NCBI GenBank assembly: GCA_001910725.1
Contig: MJGA01000036.1
Span: 62,001-126,000, forward strand
Reading direction: 5' to 3'
Origin: Phanerodontia chrysosporium
Taxonomy: Eukaryota > Basidiomycota > Agaricomycetes > Polyporales > Phanerochaetaceae
Length of the DNA stretch: 64,000 bases
The notes beneath the pieces are model-generated. The model saw nothing but the letters and a program-made list of their open reading frames with translations, was not told the DNA's origin and searched no databases. Every line of letters begins with the position of its first letter. The stretch's first letter is position 1. Positions 44,408 through 55,949 of this stretch are shown here, in pieces. The position numbers and the translations under genes are program-made.

Positions 44408-45229
44408 TCACTTCTTGTTGGCATCCCGCACTTGCTTGATGCGAGCCGCAAGAATGTTGTCATGAGCCGCCATAACCGCGTACTTCATCTTTTGCGCATA
44501 GGCTCTTACCCTAGGGTAATTGTCCTTACTCGCGTGCTCCCAAATTATGTTGCGTGGCATTCGGCCGGTGTTAAGGAAGAAGAGTGCATAACCCGTGCTC
44601 TCAGGCCGAGCCGAGTTGATAGCAAATTCAATTGCTGGCAATTTACTGACCCAATCCTTTTGATGAGGGCTGATGCACTGTCGCAGCATCTGTGTGACAG
44701 TCTGATTGGCATGTTTGGTGATGCCATCGGATTGAGAGTGATAGGCACTCGACATCCGCAGCTCTATGCCAAGCAGACGGTGAAGGTGGGTCCAGAACAT
44801 GCTTGTGAACAGTACGTCGCGGTCACTAATAATAGCGTTCGATAGACTATGGCATTGGTAGACCTCAGTGAAGACGAGCTCAGCCATTTCCTTGACACTA
44901 TAGTCAGTGTGCGAAGGCACCAGGTGCATCATGGCTGTTAAGAGGTCGATAACCATGGCTATTGAGTTGTATTTCCCGTCTCTGTCCATAGAGAGAGGTA
45001 AGTGACCCACAAAGTCGATCCCAACAGCCTTCCAGGGCTTGTCAGGCACCGACAATGGATTAAGCAACTCGTAAGGCTTCTGATTGTCAGATTTGCTTTG
45101 TTTGCACGTCTCACACGTCTCACAGAATGTTCGAATGTCGGCGGCCATAGTTTTCCACCAGATGTGATCCCGGAGCAGTGCCAATGTCTGCGTTGCCCCC
45201 AAATTGTGTGTGTGAGATAATGATCTCAC
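44408..45229 (-). CDS. Gypsy 1 integrase core
   Basis: H2C2 zinc domain (HTHNL...CETCETCKQSK), then the catalytic core: VGIDFVGHLPLSMD with the first Asp, NAIISDRDVLFTSMFWTHLH with the second, and AYHSQSDGITKHANQTV where the expected Glu (TER) is Lys, so strand transfer should be lost. C-terminal part FLNTGRMPRNIIW and YAVMAAHDNILAARIKQVRD follow. The frame stops at 44,408, just before the next frame. Confidence 0.8.
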   Translation of the reverse strand: MRSLSHTHNLGATQTLALLRDHIWWKTMAADIRTFCETCETCKQSKSDNQKPYELLNPLSVPDKPWKAVGIDFVGHLPLSMDRDGKYNSIAMVIDLLTAMMHLVPSHTDYSVKEMAELVFTEVYQCHSLSNAIISDRDVLFTSMFWTHLHRLLGIELRMSSAYHSQSDGITKHANQTVTQMLRQCISPHQKDWVSKLPAIEFAINSARPESTGYALFFLNTGRMPRNIIWEHASKDNYPRVRAYAQKMKYAVMAAHDNILAARIKQVRDANKK

Positions 45230-45699
45230 GCACGTTTCTATTGCCCATGCGAATATTTGGGATGCATAGAAGGTCTGTCTCGTGTTCTCTCATGATGAGT
45301 AGACTGTCTTCATAGTGGAAATTCATGTAGTGCAAAGGCTGCATAAGGATTTGATTAAATCAGTAGTCCTCGCCGTAGCAGGCTCGGACAAGGTCAGATA
45401 TGTGATACCCATGTACGTCGTCCTGCAGTGTGCTGAGAAACGGACTCTCCTAGCCATTAGGAGGCTCACACTAATCTGACCCTGTTGCCACCATGTTTAT
45501 TTCGGTGAGTGTTTTGTTCTGATCTCTCATAGACCCTGATTTGTTATCTCTGAGGCCTGTTCGATAAGTTCAGGCAATATACCCACGTTATTGCCATTCA
45601 AGAATGGCTCGGAATGGCTTTCCGTAGCCTTAGGGGGTGTTGCATTTACGACCTCATGAGTTATGTCTGCCAGTGGGACACGTTTCTTCCGTTCTGACT

Positions 45700-47620
45700 T
45701 GTTCTCCTTAGACCCGCCCTCCACTCATTGTGCACGAGGACCATGCACAATGAGTCGCTTTACCTGCTTTGCAAACATGCGCACATTCTCAGGACGAGGG
45801 GCAGGTGGGGATGGTTGCGCGGACTACGCTGTGGTGGAAAAGAGACAGCATCAACGAGCTGGGCAGCGGCACCCTCATCCCTAATAATAGCTAGCATAGA
45901 CACCGAGAATACCGCGATACGAGCAGGTAAGTCCTCATCATTATTGTGCTCGGTATATTGTGATGATGCACGCACAGTTCCCGGTGCATCATTGGCATAC
46001 AGGCGCAAGAGCGCATCCGGCAGCATATTCAAAGGGCCAGGCAAGTACTCAACAGTGAAGTTGAACTCGCTGATCTTCTGAATCCAATGAGCCTGCCGTG
46101 CCGACAAGGTTTTCTGCTTCAAAAGGTGAGTCAGTCCCTTGTGATCTGTAACCCAAGTGAACTGACACCTGAGCAAGATATCACGGTGGCAGTGCATGCT
46201 CTCAACCCCCACGAGCATTTCTAACTCATGAACAGAATAGTTGACCTGTGCGCTCGTCAATTTAGCCGAGAAGAAAGCCGCAATTTTAGCAGTAAGTTGG
46301 TCATTGCCTTGTGAGACTACGCCTGCAATGCCACTGATGGAGCCATCGTAGTGAGCCAGATATATAGCACACCCTCCTGATAGTCAAGAGGTGCACGCCG
46401 GTGTTCACGGTGTTTGTGTACCAGGCATTTGATATCCTCAAACGCACACTAGTGAGTATGATTCCATTCAAAGGCATGATCCGAGCTTGTGAGCTCACTC
46501 AGGATGCGCATAGGTATCCGAACGAAGGTGATGTCATCAGCTAAGTACTCGATTGATCCAAGGAAGCCCTGAAGAAACTTCTTGGTGGTCGGTACCTTTC
46601 AGTTCAAGATGGAGTCAACTTTGTCCGGATCCATATGGATTCCATCAGCATCCACAATGCGCCCAAGAATTTTCAACTCGGTCTACAGGAACTTCAACTT
46701 GTCCCCATTCAGATAAAGCTTCTGCTCTCGTAGGATGTCGATCACATTTCTGACATGCTTGACGTAGTCCTCCAGAATATCCGAGTACACCAAGATATCA
46801 TCAAGATTAACATCTATGAAGACACCAATATACGAGCTGAAAAGATGATTCATTAACGTCTGGTATGTCACGACTGCATTGCAGTCACCCTGCTGAAGTA
46901 CCAGGCTAACTATGTTTCCATCAGATGTCGTCATAGTGGTGCGCTCGACATGCTCGGACTTAACACGAATACATTTGTACACATTCTTGCCATCAAGGGA
47001 AGACTAATATGGCTTGCGCGCCACACGCCACAAGATGTCATCCATGTCTGGTAACAGAGAGGTGAGTTTGATCGTGTTCGTGATGTATTCCTGCAGATCA
47101 AACACACAATGCAGACGAGGCGGAATGTCCCAAATGCCTGTTCCAGGCTTCGTCAACAACAGTATAGAACTGGTGTTACGGACATTCGACATCCGCCAAT
47201 GGCCTAACTGCAAGTACACATCTCGTTTTTTTGCCCAGAGATCCCAAAGAGCTTCAGGGCAGCACGAGGGACACCACAGAATGATCTTTGCAGAGTCCTT
47301 TAATGGATTCTCATGGTTAATCTCTCAAAGGGGAGGTAAGGGTGTTGCACTGGTATCATTGCTCGCAATGCACTGAGCATATTCACGCAGGTGTTCACGA
47401 GCCTCCTGCAAGTGCCAATCAAACAAGTCTGTTGCTCGCAATTGTAGTGATCACACCCTGCGGTCTTGAATAGACACTGCCGCCACGCTTCTGATCATGA
47501 TTGACATCGGATTGAGGTTGACAGTGATCTTGTATTGGTAAAAGAATGGTGTGCCAAGGATTACATCATAGTGCAGTAGGTTCATCACATCAAAGCAGCG
47601 GTTTTCCCGTACTGACTGAT
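45700..47620 (-). pseudogene. Gypsy 1 reverse transcriptase and RNase H
   Basis: Broken across frames. RT: PGTGIWDIPPRLHCVFDLQE, IVSLVLQQGDCNAVVTYQTL and IDVNLDDILVYSDILEDY (catalytic DD kept), then LKILGRIVDADGIHMDPDKV. RNase H and connection: SAQVNYSVHELEMLVGVESM, VTDHKGLTHLLKQKTLSARQ and FTVEYLPGPLNMLPDALLRL. At least four frame changes or stops. Copies RNA to DNA and removes the RNA strand in an active element. Confidence 0.72.
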
Positions 47621-47621
47621 A

Positions 47622-48587
47622 CTAAAAAAGAGGCTCACAACCAGTGCTGACCTCCGCCCGAGAACTCTGAACAGCCAGGTGTACAGGTAATTGTTTGGTG
47701 AGTTCAAACGTCTGAATACCAAGCTGACAAATGAGTTTGGTAGAGATGAAATCTGTGAGCGAGCTGGAGTCAACCAATGCGCACACAGACTGCCCATTTA
47801 TGTGCGCAATGACCACAATTGGATCTGGTACATGCTGGCCAAGATCCTTGATCACTGCAGCATTACACTGTAGCACCGGGAATGTCACAGCCTCTATCAC
47901 AGTGGCATTTAATTGCAGACTCAAGGTATTTATGCTAGTCCCAATATTGTTGACACCAGCACCAGCCTGAAATAACCACGCAAGCTCACCATCAAGGTCA
48001 TCCAGCTCAAACGACTCACAGACCAGCACCTGTGCAATAACCTTGGTGTAAGCATTCGGTAAGTCGTAGAAGACATTTTCAAGAGCGAAAAGCTGAACAT
48101 CACTCGTGGTTTTGTAGTATGCATCATAAATAGTAACCACTTCATCCCGATCTCCTGCAAAACAGACGAAGCGGACTGAGTTCAGGTTCTTGCCCTTCCA
48201 CTGTACCCAGAAAGCAGAGTATGGAAAGTGTTCGTTCAACATCCGCTGTGCTCCAAGGGTGAGTGTGTCATCCATCGGCTCTCTGCGAATGCACCGCATA
48301 CAGTGGAAATGATGATTGTGCCTTGCAACCTGAAGTTTGTACCACCGAGGTACGTTGAAGTCAGGATCACAGAGCCAATCGGTGCTGATGAGAGCATCCT
48401 CCATGGGATGCTTCCCCATGATGCAGATATGACCACCCTCGACACTGTAGACCACATAGTCCCAGTCATCCAGCTCTTCGGTACCTGGACAGCAGCAGAA
48501 TGGCCCATGGCACTGCAGAAGCTCGGCTATGCATATGACGTAGAAGTTCCCGATGCGCACACGCAATCGGCTCTGTCGCACTGTCAC
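47622..48587 (-). CDS. Gypsy 1 protease region
   Basis: 321-codon frame. N-terminal two-thirds unfamiliar (repeated charged segments such as VQWKGKNLNSVRFVCFAGDR); the end reads PDPIVVIAHINGQSVCALVD, SSSLTDFISTKLICQLGIQT, the retropepsin motif with ALVDSSSLT for A-x-D-S/T-G-A. The Gly after the catalytic Asp-Ser is Ser here, so activity is doubtful. Confidence 0.6.
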   Translation of the reverse strand: MTVRQSRLRVRIGNFYVICIAELLQCHGPFCCCPGTEELDDWDYVVYSVEGGHICIMGKHPMEDALISTDWLCDPDFNVPRWYKLQVARHNHHFHCMRCIRREPMDDTLTLGAQRMLNEHFPYSAFWVQWKGKNLNSVRFVCFAGDRDEVVTIYDAYYKTTSDVQLFALENVFYDLPNAYTKVIAQVLVCESFELDDLDGELAWLFQAGAGVNNIGTSINTLSLQLNATVIEAVTFPVLQCNAAVIKDLGQHVPDPIVVIAHINGQSVCALVDSSSLTDFISTKLICQLGIQTFELTKQLPVHLAVQSSRAEVSTGCEPLF

Positions 48588-48729
48588 AGGTAGTTCTCAG
48601 ATGGGTATAATATCATTCTCACCACTGCTATTGACATCCATGCTGAAACCTTCGTCGTCTCGATCTCATGGCATGAAAGTCATCAACGAGGGCCTCAACC
48701 TCATTCTCAGATCGTTCCGTGCAGTAGTT

Positions 48730-49799
48730 TCATGGCATCGGTGAGCTGCTACTATCACGATCCGATTTACACCTGTTGTCCAAGTCTGCACTAACTATCA
48801 TATTGATTACCAGGCCAACCATTGGCATGCTGTCCACCAGAACGTGCAAGTCTTCCATTTTGGCAGGGTCCAACTGCATAGTATGTACTGCCACACCAGG
48901 CAGTTTGCCTTTGCATGTAGACTTGACCAACTGATTCTGCGGGCAGTTATGAGACATGTGCCCAGTTTTTCAGCACACAAAACATTTATTGACTGCTTTG
49001 AGCTCAGCCTTCTCTTGCTCCGAGAGCTGCCTCGAGCCCTATCCTCAATCATGTTGACCAGACAGCTGGACAGCATTCCCAGGCCGAGGCACGGCGCTCC
49101 AATGGTCACTGTTACCAGATCAACCACCTGCACCATGTGGATCACGATCCTGATGAGTACCACTATGACTTTCATTGCCACGTCAGTTGGTACTGAAGTG
49201 TCCTTCTGTGCGTTATGATAACTGCTGCCACCGTTGCTATTGGCAGAGCCACAGCTCCCCAGTGAAGTCTGTTGGGCAGTAATCTCATACCGGACGGCAG
49301 TCTCGATGACTTCCTTCCATGAGAAACTTGTCGGTGAGTAATTGAACTCCCAGAGCTTGGCCTGAATATAATTACTAAGGCCTTTCCAGAGCTTGATCAC
49401 TCTGTCTTGGTCCGACACGATACCCACCATTAAGAGCAAGGTCTCAATGCAGTGTACATATTCCAAGACTGTGCTAGACCCCTGTTTAGCCTCTTCAAGC
49501 TTCTCCTGCTGCTTAAGCTGGAAGTTAACCAGGAAGCAATGGTTGAAAAGTGCCATGAAGAAGTCATGGAACACCCATTCGGATGGGTTCATGGACACCT
49601 GGGTGGTGTAGAACTTATAGACCTTTTCGGTAAGGAAGTAGGACGCTGTACAAGTATATTTGCTCTGCGGCAGTTGGTAGTCAAATATGTAATCCTGTAC
49701 TTCCCACATGAATTTATAAAATACATGAATGTCTAGTTTTCCATTGTACTTCTCGGACTCATGCGGGTTATGCACTGGCACCTCAGGCTTTAGGTGCAT
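48730..49799 (-). pseudogene. Gypsy 1 gag with zinc knuckle
   Basis: From MHLKPEVPVHNPHESEKYNG the frame has the Ty3-type capsid pattern: LDIHVFYKFMWEVQDYIFDY, WVFHDFFMALFNHCFLVNFQ, VLEYVHCIETLLLMVGIVSD, IKLWKGLSNYIQAKLWEFN. The CCHC knuckle (ending SHNCPQNQLVKSTCKGKLP) lies in another frame after a shift near 48,960. An acidic, Ser-rich segment precedes at 49,818-50,123. Confidence 0.7.
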
Positions 49800-49817
49800 T
49801 TTCTTCTTCTTTGCGCA

Positions 49818-51268
49818 TCATGCTGTCTTTGTGATGGAGCCGCTGTCTGATTGCTCATCGTCCGAAGAGCTGGAATCAGACGAACTAGAATCAGGGTCAC
49901 CATCGATAGCCCCATGCACAAATCTAAGGTCATTGCGAGAGGTAGCAAAGACTTCTCCGAGATAGCTCTTGAGCTCAACTTGAGCTGCGGACTTCATGGT
50001 ATTAATACCTCCCTCGGCTTGGTCTGATGGAGTCTTTTGCCGTGAATCTGTTGGCAAGTCTTTGTTGGCTTCAAGACCGAACTGACTTAACAACAGCAGG
50101 TCTGTGATCACGACGCTCACCACGAAGACTTTGATTTAGCCTGGTGTGGCAAATTTACACCCATATCCTTGCAGTTGTTAGACTCACGGGTGAGGTCAAC
50201 AACTTCAGCATTGATGCGCTGGGCAGCAACTGCAGACAGTCACCGCTGTAACTGCATTGCTTGGGATCATTGTTCACAAGCTAATGCTTCAATAGACTTC
50301 TCTCTGTACCCAAGATGGGGAGTCGGCGCCAGCTCGTGTTTTACTGTTGTTGCCCCAGACGAGACATCATGTGCAGGGCACGGCTCACAAGCTTTTATAG
50401 CTGCATAGTACTTGAGGATGTCACATTGAGCCTTCAGGCTCATATCATCAGGAAATATGGGTATGTCTTTCTTTAATTTAGCATACATCTCGAGCACCTA
50501 GTGCTGCGCGTCAGGATCCAGCTCGCTATCGTCTATGCCTACCATGCCCCAATTGCACAGATCAACCGTCTTACCCTGCGATATGGACGAGCCTTCACCC
50601 CGTGATGGTGATCACTCTTGTTGCGCCAGCAAAGGACACTGTGCGTGAGGCACAGCTTCTCGCCTACGCAGTTCATCGTGGGTCTGCAGCTGCCCGTTGT
50701 CCGGAATCGACAGTGGCTTCTTGGGTGAACCTAGGTCTCTCTTGTCTGGTGCTGCAGAGTCCATCGTGGGTGGAGCACCAGAAGCTCTGGTTGAGACTAC
50801 TCGTGCTGAGATAGTCTCAGCATGGTTGACCTTTCCACGCTCACCTGCATTCTTTCCAATGTAACTACATCCTCCAGCCACCGTCTCTGAATCAGATTCG
50901 TCATCATCCGTGACTTCCTTGACTGTGGCATGATGAGGATCTGACACTGCCACTGAGGTGACCTTCCGCGTCGATGGGAAGCAAGGGACTGAGATGTTCT
51001 TGACCTTGCTGGAGTCAATAGCCTTCCCTTTGGCTATACGCGGCCCAGGTGGGGATGGTGACTCTTTCCGTGCATTCTCAAACCTGTGATTGCTGTGACC
51101 TCTATTCGCCAAGCCCCCAGATATCTCTGAAAGGGGAGTAGAGGCGTTGGATGGCGGTGTCACAGAAATGGGGGTGGTGAAGGCGCTGGAGATGATGAAT
51201 GCTTCCTTGCGCCAACGCAGATTGTACGTGTTCGCTTTCGTGCACGAATAAACATGTCTAGAACTCAA
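49818..51268 (-). pseudogene. Gypsy 1 N-terminal gag frames
   Basis: Three minus frames (51,268-50,612; 50,497-50,267; 50,123-49,818) between the 5' LTR and the capsid region, separated by stops. They are Ser/Pro/Thr-rich and then acidic (DGDPDSSSSDSSSSDDEQSD). No domain recognised; position makes them the N-terminal part of gag or an upstream ORF. Confidence 0.5.
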
Positions 51269-51516
51269 AAAGTCTCGAAGTTAGTACACAAAAGATAAAA
51301 ATGGGAACTTCTCGTCAGGAGACTTCGGGGTTCGTGATTTTTCCATTGTTTTTATCTTGACTGTGGTGATGGTGCGGTGTTAATCAGACGGCGAGCTACT
51401 GGACAGTCAGTTTTGTTGTCCTTTTCTGTTAGGTAGTAGAGACCAGGGAGGAAGAGATAAATAAGTAGAGGAGGGAGTCTATGGTCAAGAGTAAAGAGTT
51501 GAGACTGTGAAAAATA

Positions 51517-51831
51517 TGTAACGCTTTAGATTGTCTCGAAAGATAACCCTAGGTGCACATGGAGTTATTACTCAAGAAATTACAGGATAAATGACTGCAA
51601 GTTACTCGGGGTGATTCTACTGTACATGGTGGTGCTACGGATCCTTATATACCTGTAGCTACCTTTTGAAAATAAGAGAGGTATTGAAATGCACTGCCTG
51701 AGTCTGACAGAGACAATACTACGGTGCAGAATGCACAGACAAGAGGTGACTCCCGCCGCAGGGTACAAGTCCAGGAAAGGAAACTCTGTTTGCAATGTCT
51801 TTGGAACTGCCAACTGCGTCTCACCGCCACA
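51517..51831 (-). repeat. 5' LTR of Gypsy 1
   Basis: Minus-strand TGTGGCGGTGAGACGCAG...AAAGCGTTACA, 315 bases, with TATATAAGG (minus) as probable TATA box. The primer site that should follow (TATTTTTCACAGTCTC, minus) does not match a tRNA end that I know. Confidence 0.88.
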
Positions 51832-52379
51832 GGTGGTAGTTTATTGCTTACTCAGTCTTTAGTCTATGGTCCTCCATCTACAGTAAGATTAGTTAGTCCA
51901 CTAGTGCACTCAGGCATTGTGGTGGTAGTCTATTGCTCACTCTAGTCACGCTATGGTATTATGGTCTACGTTAGCTCTTTAGTCCAGCAAGGTGCCTGGT
52001 AGTGAGCTATTTGGTTTTGAAGGTCTAATTATTTGTCTACAGTCTACAGTTTACGTATAAGTAATAGCAAGCAGGCTATACTTACTTGGTTGTTACTCGG
52101 TTTATAGTCATAAGTAAAGACAAGCAAGTAAGGCTTACTTTATTTACTCTTTAGTTATCAAGATCTTACTTACAAGTGTTACTTGTACTTAAGTCTTATT
52201 ACCTTACCCCTCCTAGGAGACTACCTCTTCTATCTCTACACACTATTCTACCCTCTATATACCTACTATTCCAGCAATACCTTTCCCCTCCACACGAACG
52301 TCCGAGACAGTAGTCGACTAACAGTCTAGTCTACCTTACTCAGTTACCTTTGGTAATATACTTTGCCTGAGATATAAAG
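51832..52379. other. Non-coding AT-rich flank with a local duplication
   Basis: GTGGTGGTAGT(T/C)TATTGCT(T/C)ACTC occurs at about 51,830 (interrupted by the Gypsy) and 51,930. From 52,060 to 52,220 the sequence is rich in TTACTTA/TAAGTAA words. No gene. Confidence 0.4.
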
Positions 52380-52701
52380 CATGACAACACCAGAGTTTAA
52401 GGGAAGTTGCAAACTTTCAAAGAGTTACCTCAGGCATTTGGAGTTGTGAACACTATCAGTTGCTAAGAACTTTCTTTATTACATGCTTTCATTATTTTGC
52501 AAACCTTTACCCTCTTCATTTCTGAGACATTCCCAAATTGGCAATATAATATGTTTTGTATATCTTCGCCTATGTTTATGAACTTCAAACTCAGTGATAT
52601 ATAAGCTCTCATACTAACATTTGTAGCTTCAGTTCAAATATTGACTTAGGTTCCCCTTGTACCTTTGCTTCTCTGATTTGTTCTCCAATCTGCACCTTGG
52701 C
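52380..52701 (-). mobile_element. LTR family 1, reverse, internally deleted copy
   Basis: Begins near CATGACAACACCAGAG and ends CTGCACCTTGGCA. Follows the reverse of the 56,365 copy but lacks part of the first 60 bases and an internal stretch before the CTTTGCTTCTCTGATT end. Old copy. Confidence 0.55.
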
Positions 52702-53049
52702 AGTATATTTGAACTCACACTCAGCACTGTATGAGTGTCTTTTAGTATATGTTCTGATATATCCACATCCATTAGTAATAATCCTTCTTATATCAATACA
52801 CAATCCCTGCTGATGAAGACTGGTTCAAAGAACAAGGTCCAAATGAGGAATTAGAGGCTGCTGAACAACAGCCAAAAAACTGGAACTCTGAATAACCCTC
52901 AGTTCTGGAGTACTGCATGCTGCGTAACTTCTGAACAATCCCTTCCAAAATCACAGCAGAAGTAAAGAGGACTCTCAGTTGCATTCTGACTCCGGATATT
53001 CAAAGTTACAGAATGACGAAGCTTCGCAGTTAGCCAATGTCTGACTAGT

Positions 53050-53520
53050 GGACATTCTGGAATAATTAACTTATAAGATATCCTCTTCTTCTCTGCTTTA
53101 CTCTGAGAGGATCCAGAAGTCCAATTTGTTCAATGACTCTGACTTGCACAAGCTTAACATCTTTCACCTTCAGTGTGAACTGGTCTTCTGGATTAATACC
53201 CAGAGTTTCACTCAAGGTCAGAACAAGGTCAGTTTCACTTTCTTGTACCTCAAGGGTATAGTATTGGACTAGTTTGAACCAGCCATTATGAGAGACAAAG
53301 ATTTAGTATGGACTGCTTAGCCTGGCTAAAAGACAAGATTTCTGAATTTCCATTTAGCAAGCTTAAAATGCTAACCAAAATGCAGAGATTGATCTAGCTC
53401 TACAACTGGCAATATTAGGAGTACTAGGAAGAGATCCACCATAAGAAAGGATTTCAGCCCAAAGTTAGCTCTTTGCAAAACTTCAGCTCCCAGAGTAATA
53501 ACTCCAGAGACTTTTAAGCA
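53050..53520 (+). pseudogene. Gypsy 3 gag capsid remnant
   Basis: Pieces such as LNIFHLQCELVFWINTQSFT and NKVSFTFLYLKGIVLD, then FEPAIMRDKDLVW resemble the Ty3-type capsid (a single-domain gag pattern of FxxxLxGxA type). Interrupted by stops and by the LTR at 53,523. Confidence 0.5.
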
Positions 53521-53522
53521 AT

Positions 53523-54051
53523 TGTCAAGATACGTGCCAGGGGTCGGGTCAGAGAACGGACATGGAGATCAGAGAAGCAGAAGTTAAAGGTTGAATGGCA
53601 ATTGGCTTTAGCCTCAAAGAACTGCACCCTTGGCAGTCTGCATTGTCTGAATTCCGAAGTCAGAATTACAGTGAAGTGGCAGAGTTTGGATTGACTCAAA
53701 GATTGTAAGAAGTGATTAAGCAGAGTGTCGCGAAGGTACAGGGAAACCTAAATCAATATTCAAACTGAAGTTACAAGTGCTAGTGCAGGAGCTTATATAC
53801 AATTGAGTTTGGAGTTCGCAGAGATGAACAAAGATATACAAAAACATATCATACTACCAACCTGGGAATGTCTCAGGAATGAAGAAGTAAAGATTTGCAA
53901 GATAATAAGAGCATGTGTGAATAAAGTCCATAGTAGCCACCAGAGTTCACAACTCCGTATATTCGGAATAACTCCTTGAAAATCTGCAATTTCCCTCGAA
54001 CTCCAGCATTCTCCTTGAGCAGAGATAACTTGGAGTTCTGATGTCATGGCA
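53523..54051 (+). mobile_element. LTR family 1 solo LTR in Gypsy 3 gag
   Basis: TGTCAAGATACGTGCCAGGG...CTGATGTCATGGCA, 529 bases. Flanks GCAAT and ACAAT match at 4 of 5 bases. Gag-derived Asn/Ser-rich coding sequence continues on the other side. Confidence 0.65.
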
Positions 54052-54293
54052 ACAATGCATTGAGCAGCAGCAATGACAATCAAGCCGCTAAGTCCAATGG
54101 TAGCAATAACCAGGCAAAGAATTCAAACTCTGGTAGTAAGAATAATACTTTAAATCTGAGGGCAAACTCCATTGGTAATAACAGCAGTGGCAACAACTCC
54201 ACTGCTGACTAGGCAAAAAGCAATGAGTTTAGACAAGAATAGTAAGCTAATGTCAGAGAAGCATAAGTGCCATTTGAAAACAATTTGTGTATA

Positions 54294-55069
54294 CAGTGTT
54301 TCACCACTCCTTGAGACAACTAAGGAAAACTGCATAACATGGCTCTATCAATGGTTGTTGGCTCAAATAAAATTGACAGCCTGACTACCGTGTATGTAGT
54401 GTATACCCATGAATATTCTCAGAATGTCAATTGCATCATGTGCAGCTGGGGATGCAATTTATGCCTGGGTGCAAAATGTCACACTCACCAGTCCTTGAGA
54501 CAAAGTGTGACATGTAGTGTGACAATGTTATATTCTGTTTAGCCTCAGTATATTTGGGTGTAGCCCAGTATAACATCTTCAGATCACATGCAAAAGCCCC
54601 TTCGAGCTGCACTGCGCTATAGCAGACAGCTGATAATAGTGTGTCTGTCTTGCACTAGTTCTTGAGACATGCGCACTGCACGGGCGATTAGGCGCCCATT
54701 GAGCGCCAATGTGTGACAGACACATCCTTGACCTCCAAATGCACCACATACAGGTCTGGAGGCTTCACAACAGGTTGAAATCTTTGAGAGGAAGTAGGTG
54801 CTACAAAATCCAGCAGCCTAGAATATTTCTGGCAATTGTAGGCTTCAAAACAGTCCACAACCCTGGCATATCATAGATCCAGTTCCATTTTCACCAGTCC
54901 ACAATTTCTTGCAATTGTACGGTATTAGTAAAAATCCTGGAACTTTGTCTCAATATACAACCACTATGGAGCATGCAGAAAGTAAATTTACAGCATGTTC
55001 AGACCTCAAGCACTCAGTAGAAATGTTTGTCTCAAGGAGTGGTGTGTCTCAAGAAGTGGTGAAACACTG
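54294..55069. mobile_element. Non-autonomous DNA transposon with TA target duplication
   Basis: 776 bases with terminal inverted repeats: CAGTGTTTCACCACTCC at the left and its near-exact complement (CTTCTTGAGACAC in from the end, AGTGGTGAAACACTG) at the right, extending about 24 bases with one mismatch; flanked by TA on both sides (54,292-54,293; 55,070-55,071). The sub-terminal CTTGAGACA is also repeated inside. No long frame. TA duplication and CAGTG ends fit Tc1/mariner-pogo type. It splits a CCHC zinc knuckle of gag. Confidence 0.75.
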
Positions 55070-55103
55070 TATTTTGTATAAAGCCTAGCCATAGAGCCTG
55101 GAA

Positions 55104-55813
55104 TTGTACCAGCCCTGCCTCTACAGCCTCTTAGACGAAGGCCTGCTCTGCTATGACCATGAGCTCTGCTACTTTGCAGAGCTTCAAGTCAAAGGTCTGA
55201 GCAATTCTTATGACTTTGCACAGGTCAAAAGTTATGTTGAATTTATCTGTGCATCTGAGGAGCTCTGTCTTAATGTATCGGCTCTTTCTCCATTGCATTT
55301 CTTCTATATTTCACTAACTGCACCCCCTGATCTTTCTCTTCTTGTGCTAGATAGTGGCTCCTCATATTGTTTCATTGACTTTGATTACATGAAAAAGTAC
55401 TAACTCTGGCTTAAGTCTATTTTTCCACTTCTGCTCCACCTTTCAATAAATCTCTTATAGAGACCATCTTCTTCTCTGTGAATGCTTCAGTTACTTTTTT
55501 GATTGGGAAGATTCTGGATTTGTCTTTCTATATCACTAAGCTTGACTCTCTGTCAACTGCAGTTCTAGGTTTCAACTGGCTATTTCTCCTCAATCTGTTA
55601 ATTGACTGGGCAGTCCGTACGATCACCTTTCCACCTGCAGTCTCTTCTAAACTCCAGTCTCTGGTTGATGCAGTCACATCATTGGTAGAATACCCACTTC
55701 TGATGTATTTTCCAATTCCACTACTCCTGGACTCTCTGAACTCCATTTTGCTCCTCTTGTATCCCTCATTGGAGCAGTTGCATTTGCGCGAGCCTCACAA
55801 TTGCCTGGCTTGA
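55104..55813 (+). pseudogene. Gypsy 3 protease region
   Basis: First frame (55,104-55,403) ends LSLLVLDSGSSYCFIDFDYM: retropepsin motif with the catalytic Asp. After a stop, the second frame (55,478-55,813) has TAVLGFNWLFLLNLLIDWAV, the usual LGFxWL..N..IDW end of Gypsy protease. Broken by stops between. Confidence 0.65.
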
Positions 55814-55949
55814 AGTTTTTCACTTTTGTCTGCATATCATCTTCAATTCCACTACTCTTACGTTGATATCTTCACCTGATCTATTTAATATTCCTTCAAA
55901 GTACCATGATTTCACTGACATTTTCAGCAAAGAACATCCCTACACTTTA

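Larger units (their letters stand above)
41630..51831 (-). mobile_element. Complete Gypsy chromovirus 1 with an extra 3' ORF
   Basis: Two direct 315-base LTRs (41,630-41,944 and 51,517-51,831) are bounded by GGTGG on both sides (41,625-41,629; 51,832-51,836), which fixes the element exactly. Read on the minus strand: 5' LTR, gag, zinc knuckle, protease, RT, RNase H, integrase, chromodomain-like segment, an extra ORF, a purine-rich tract (GGAGGGCGAA) and 3' LTR. LTR copies differ at about 26 of 315 sites, nearly all transitions. Frameshifts and a lost integrase Glu make it inactive. A younger 679-base solo LTR sits in the extra ORF. Confidence 0.88.
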
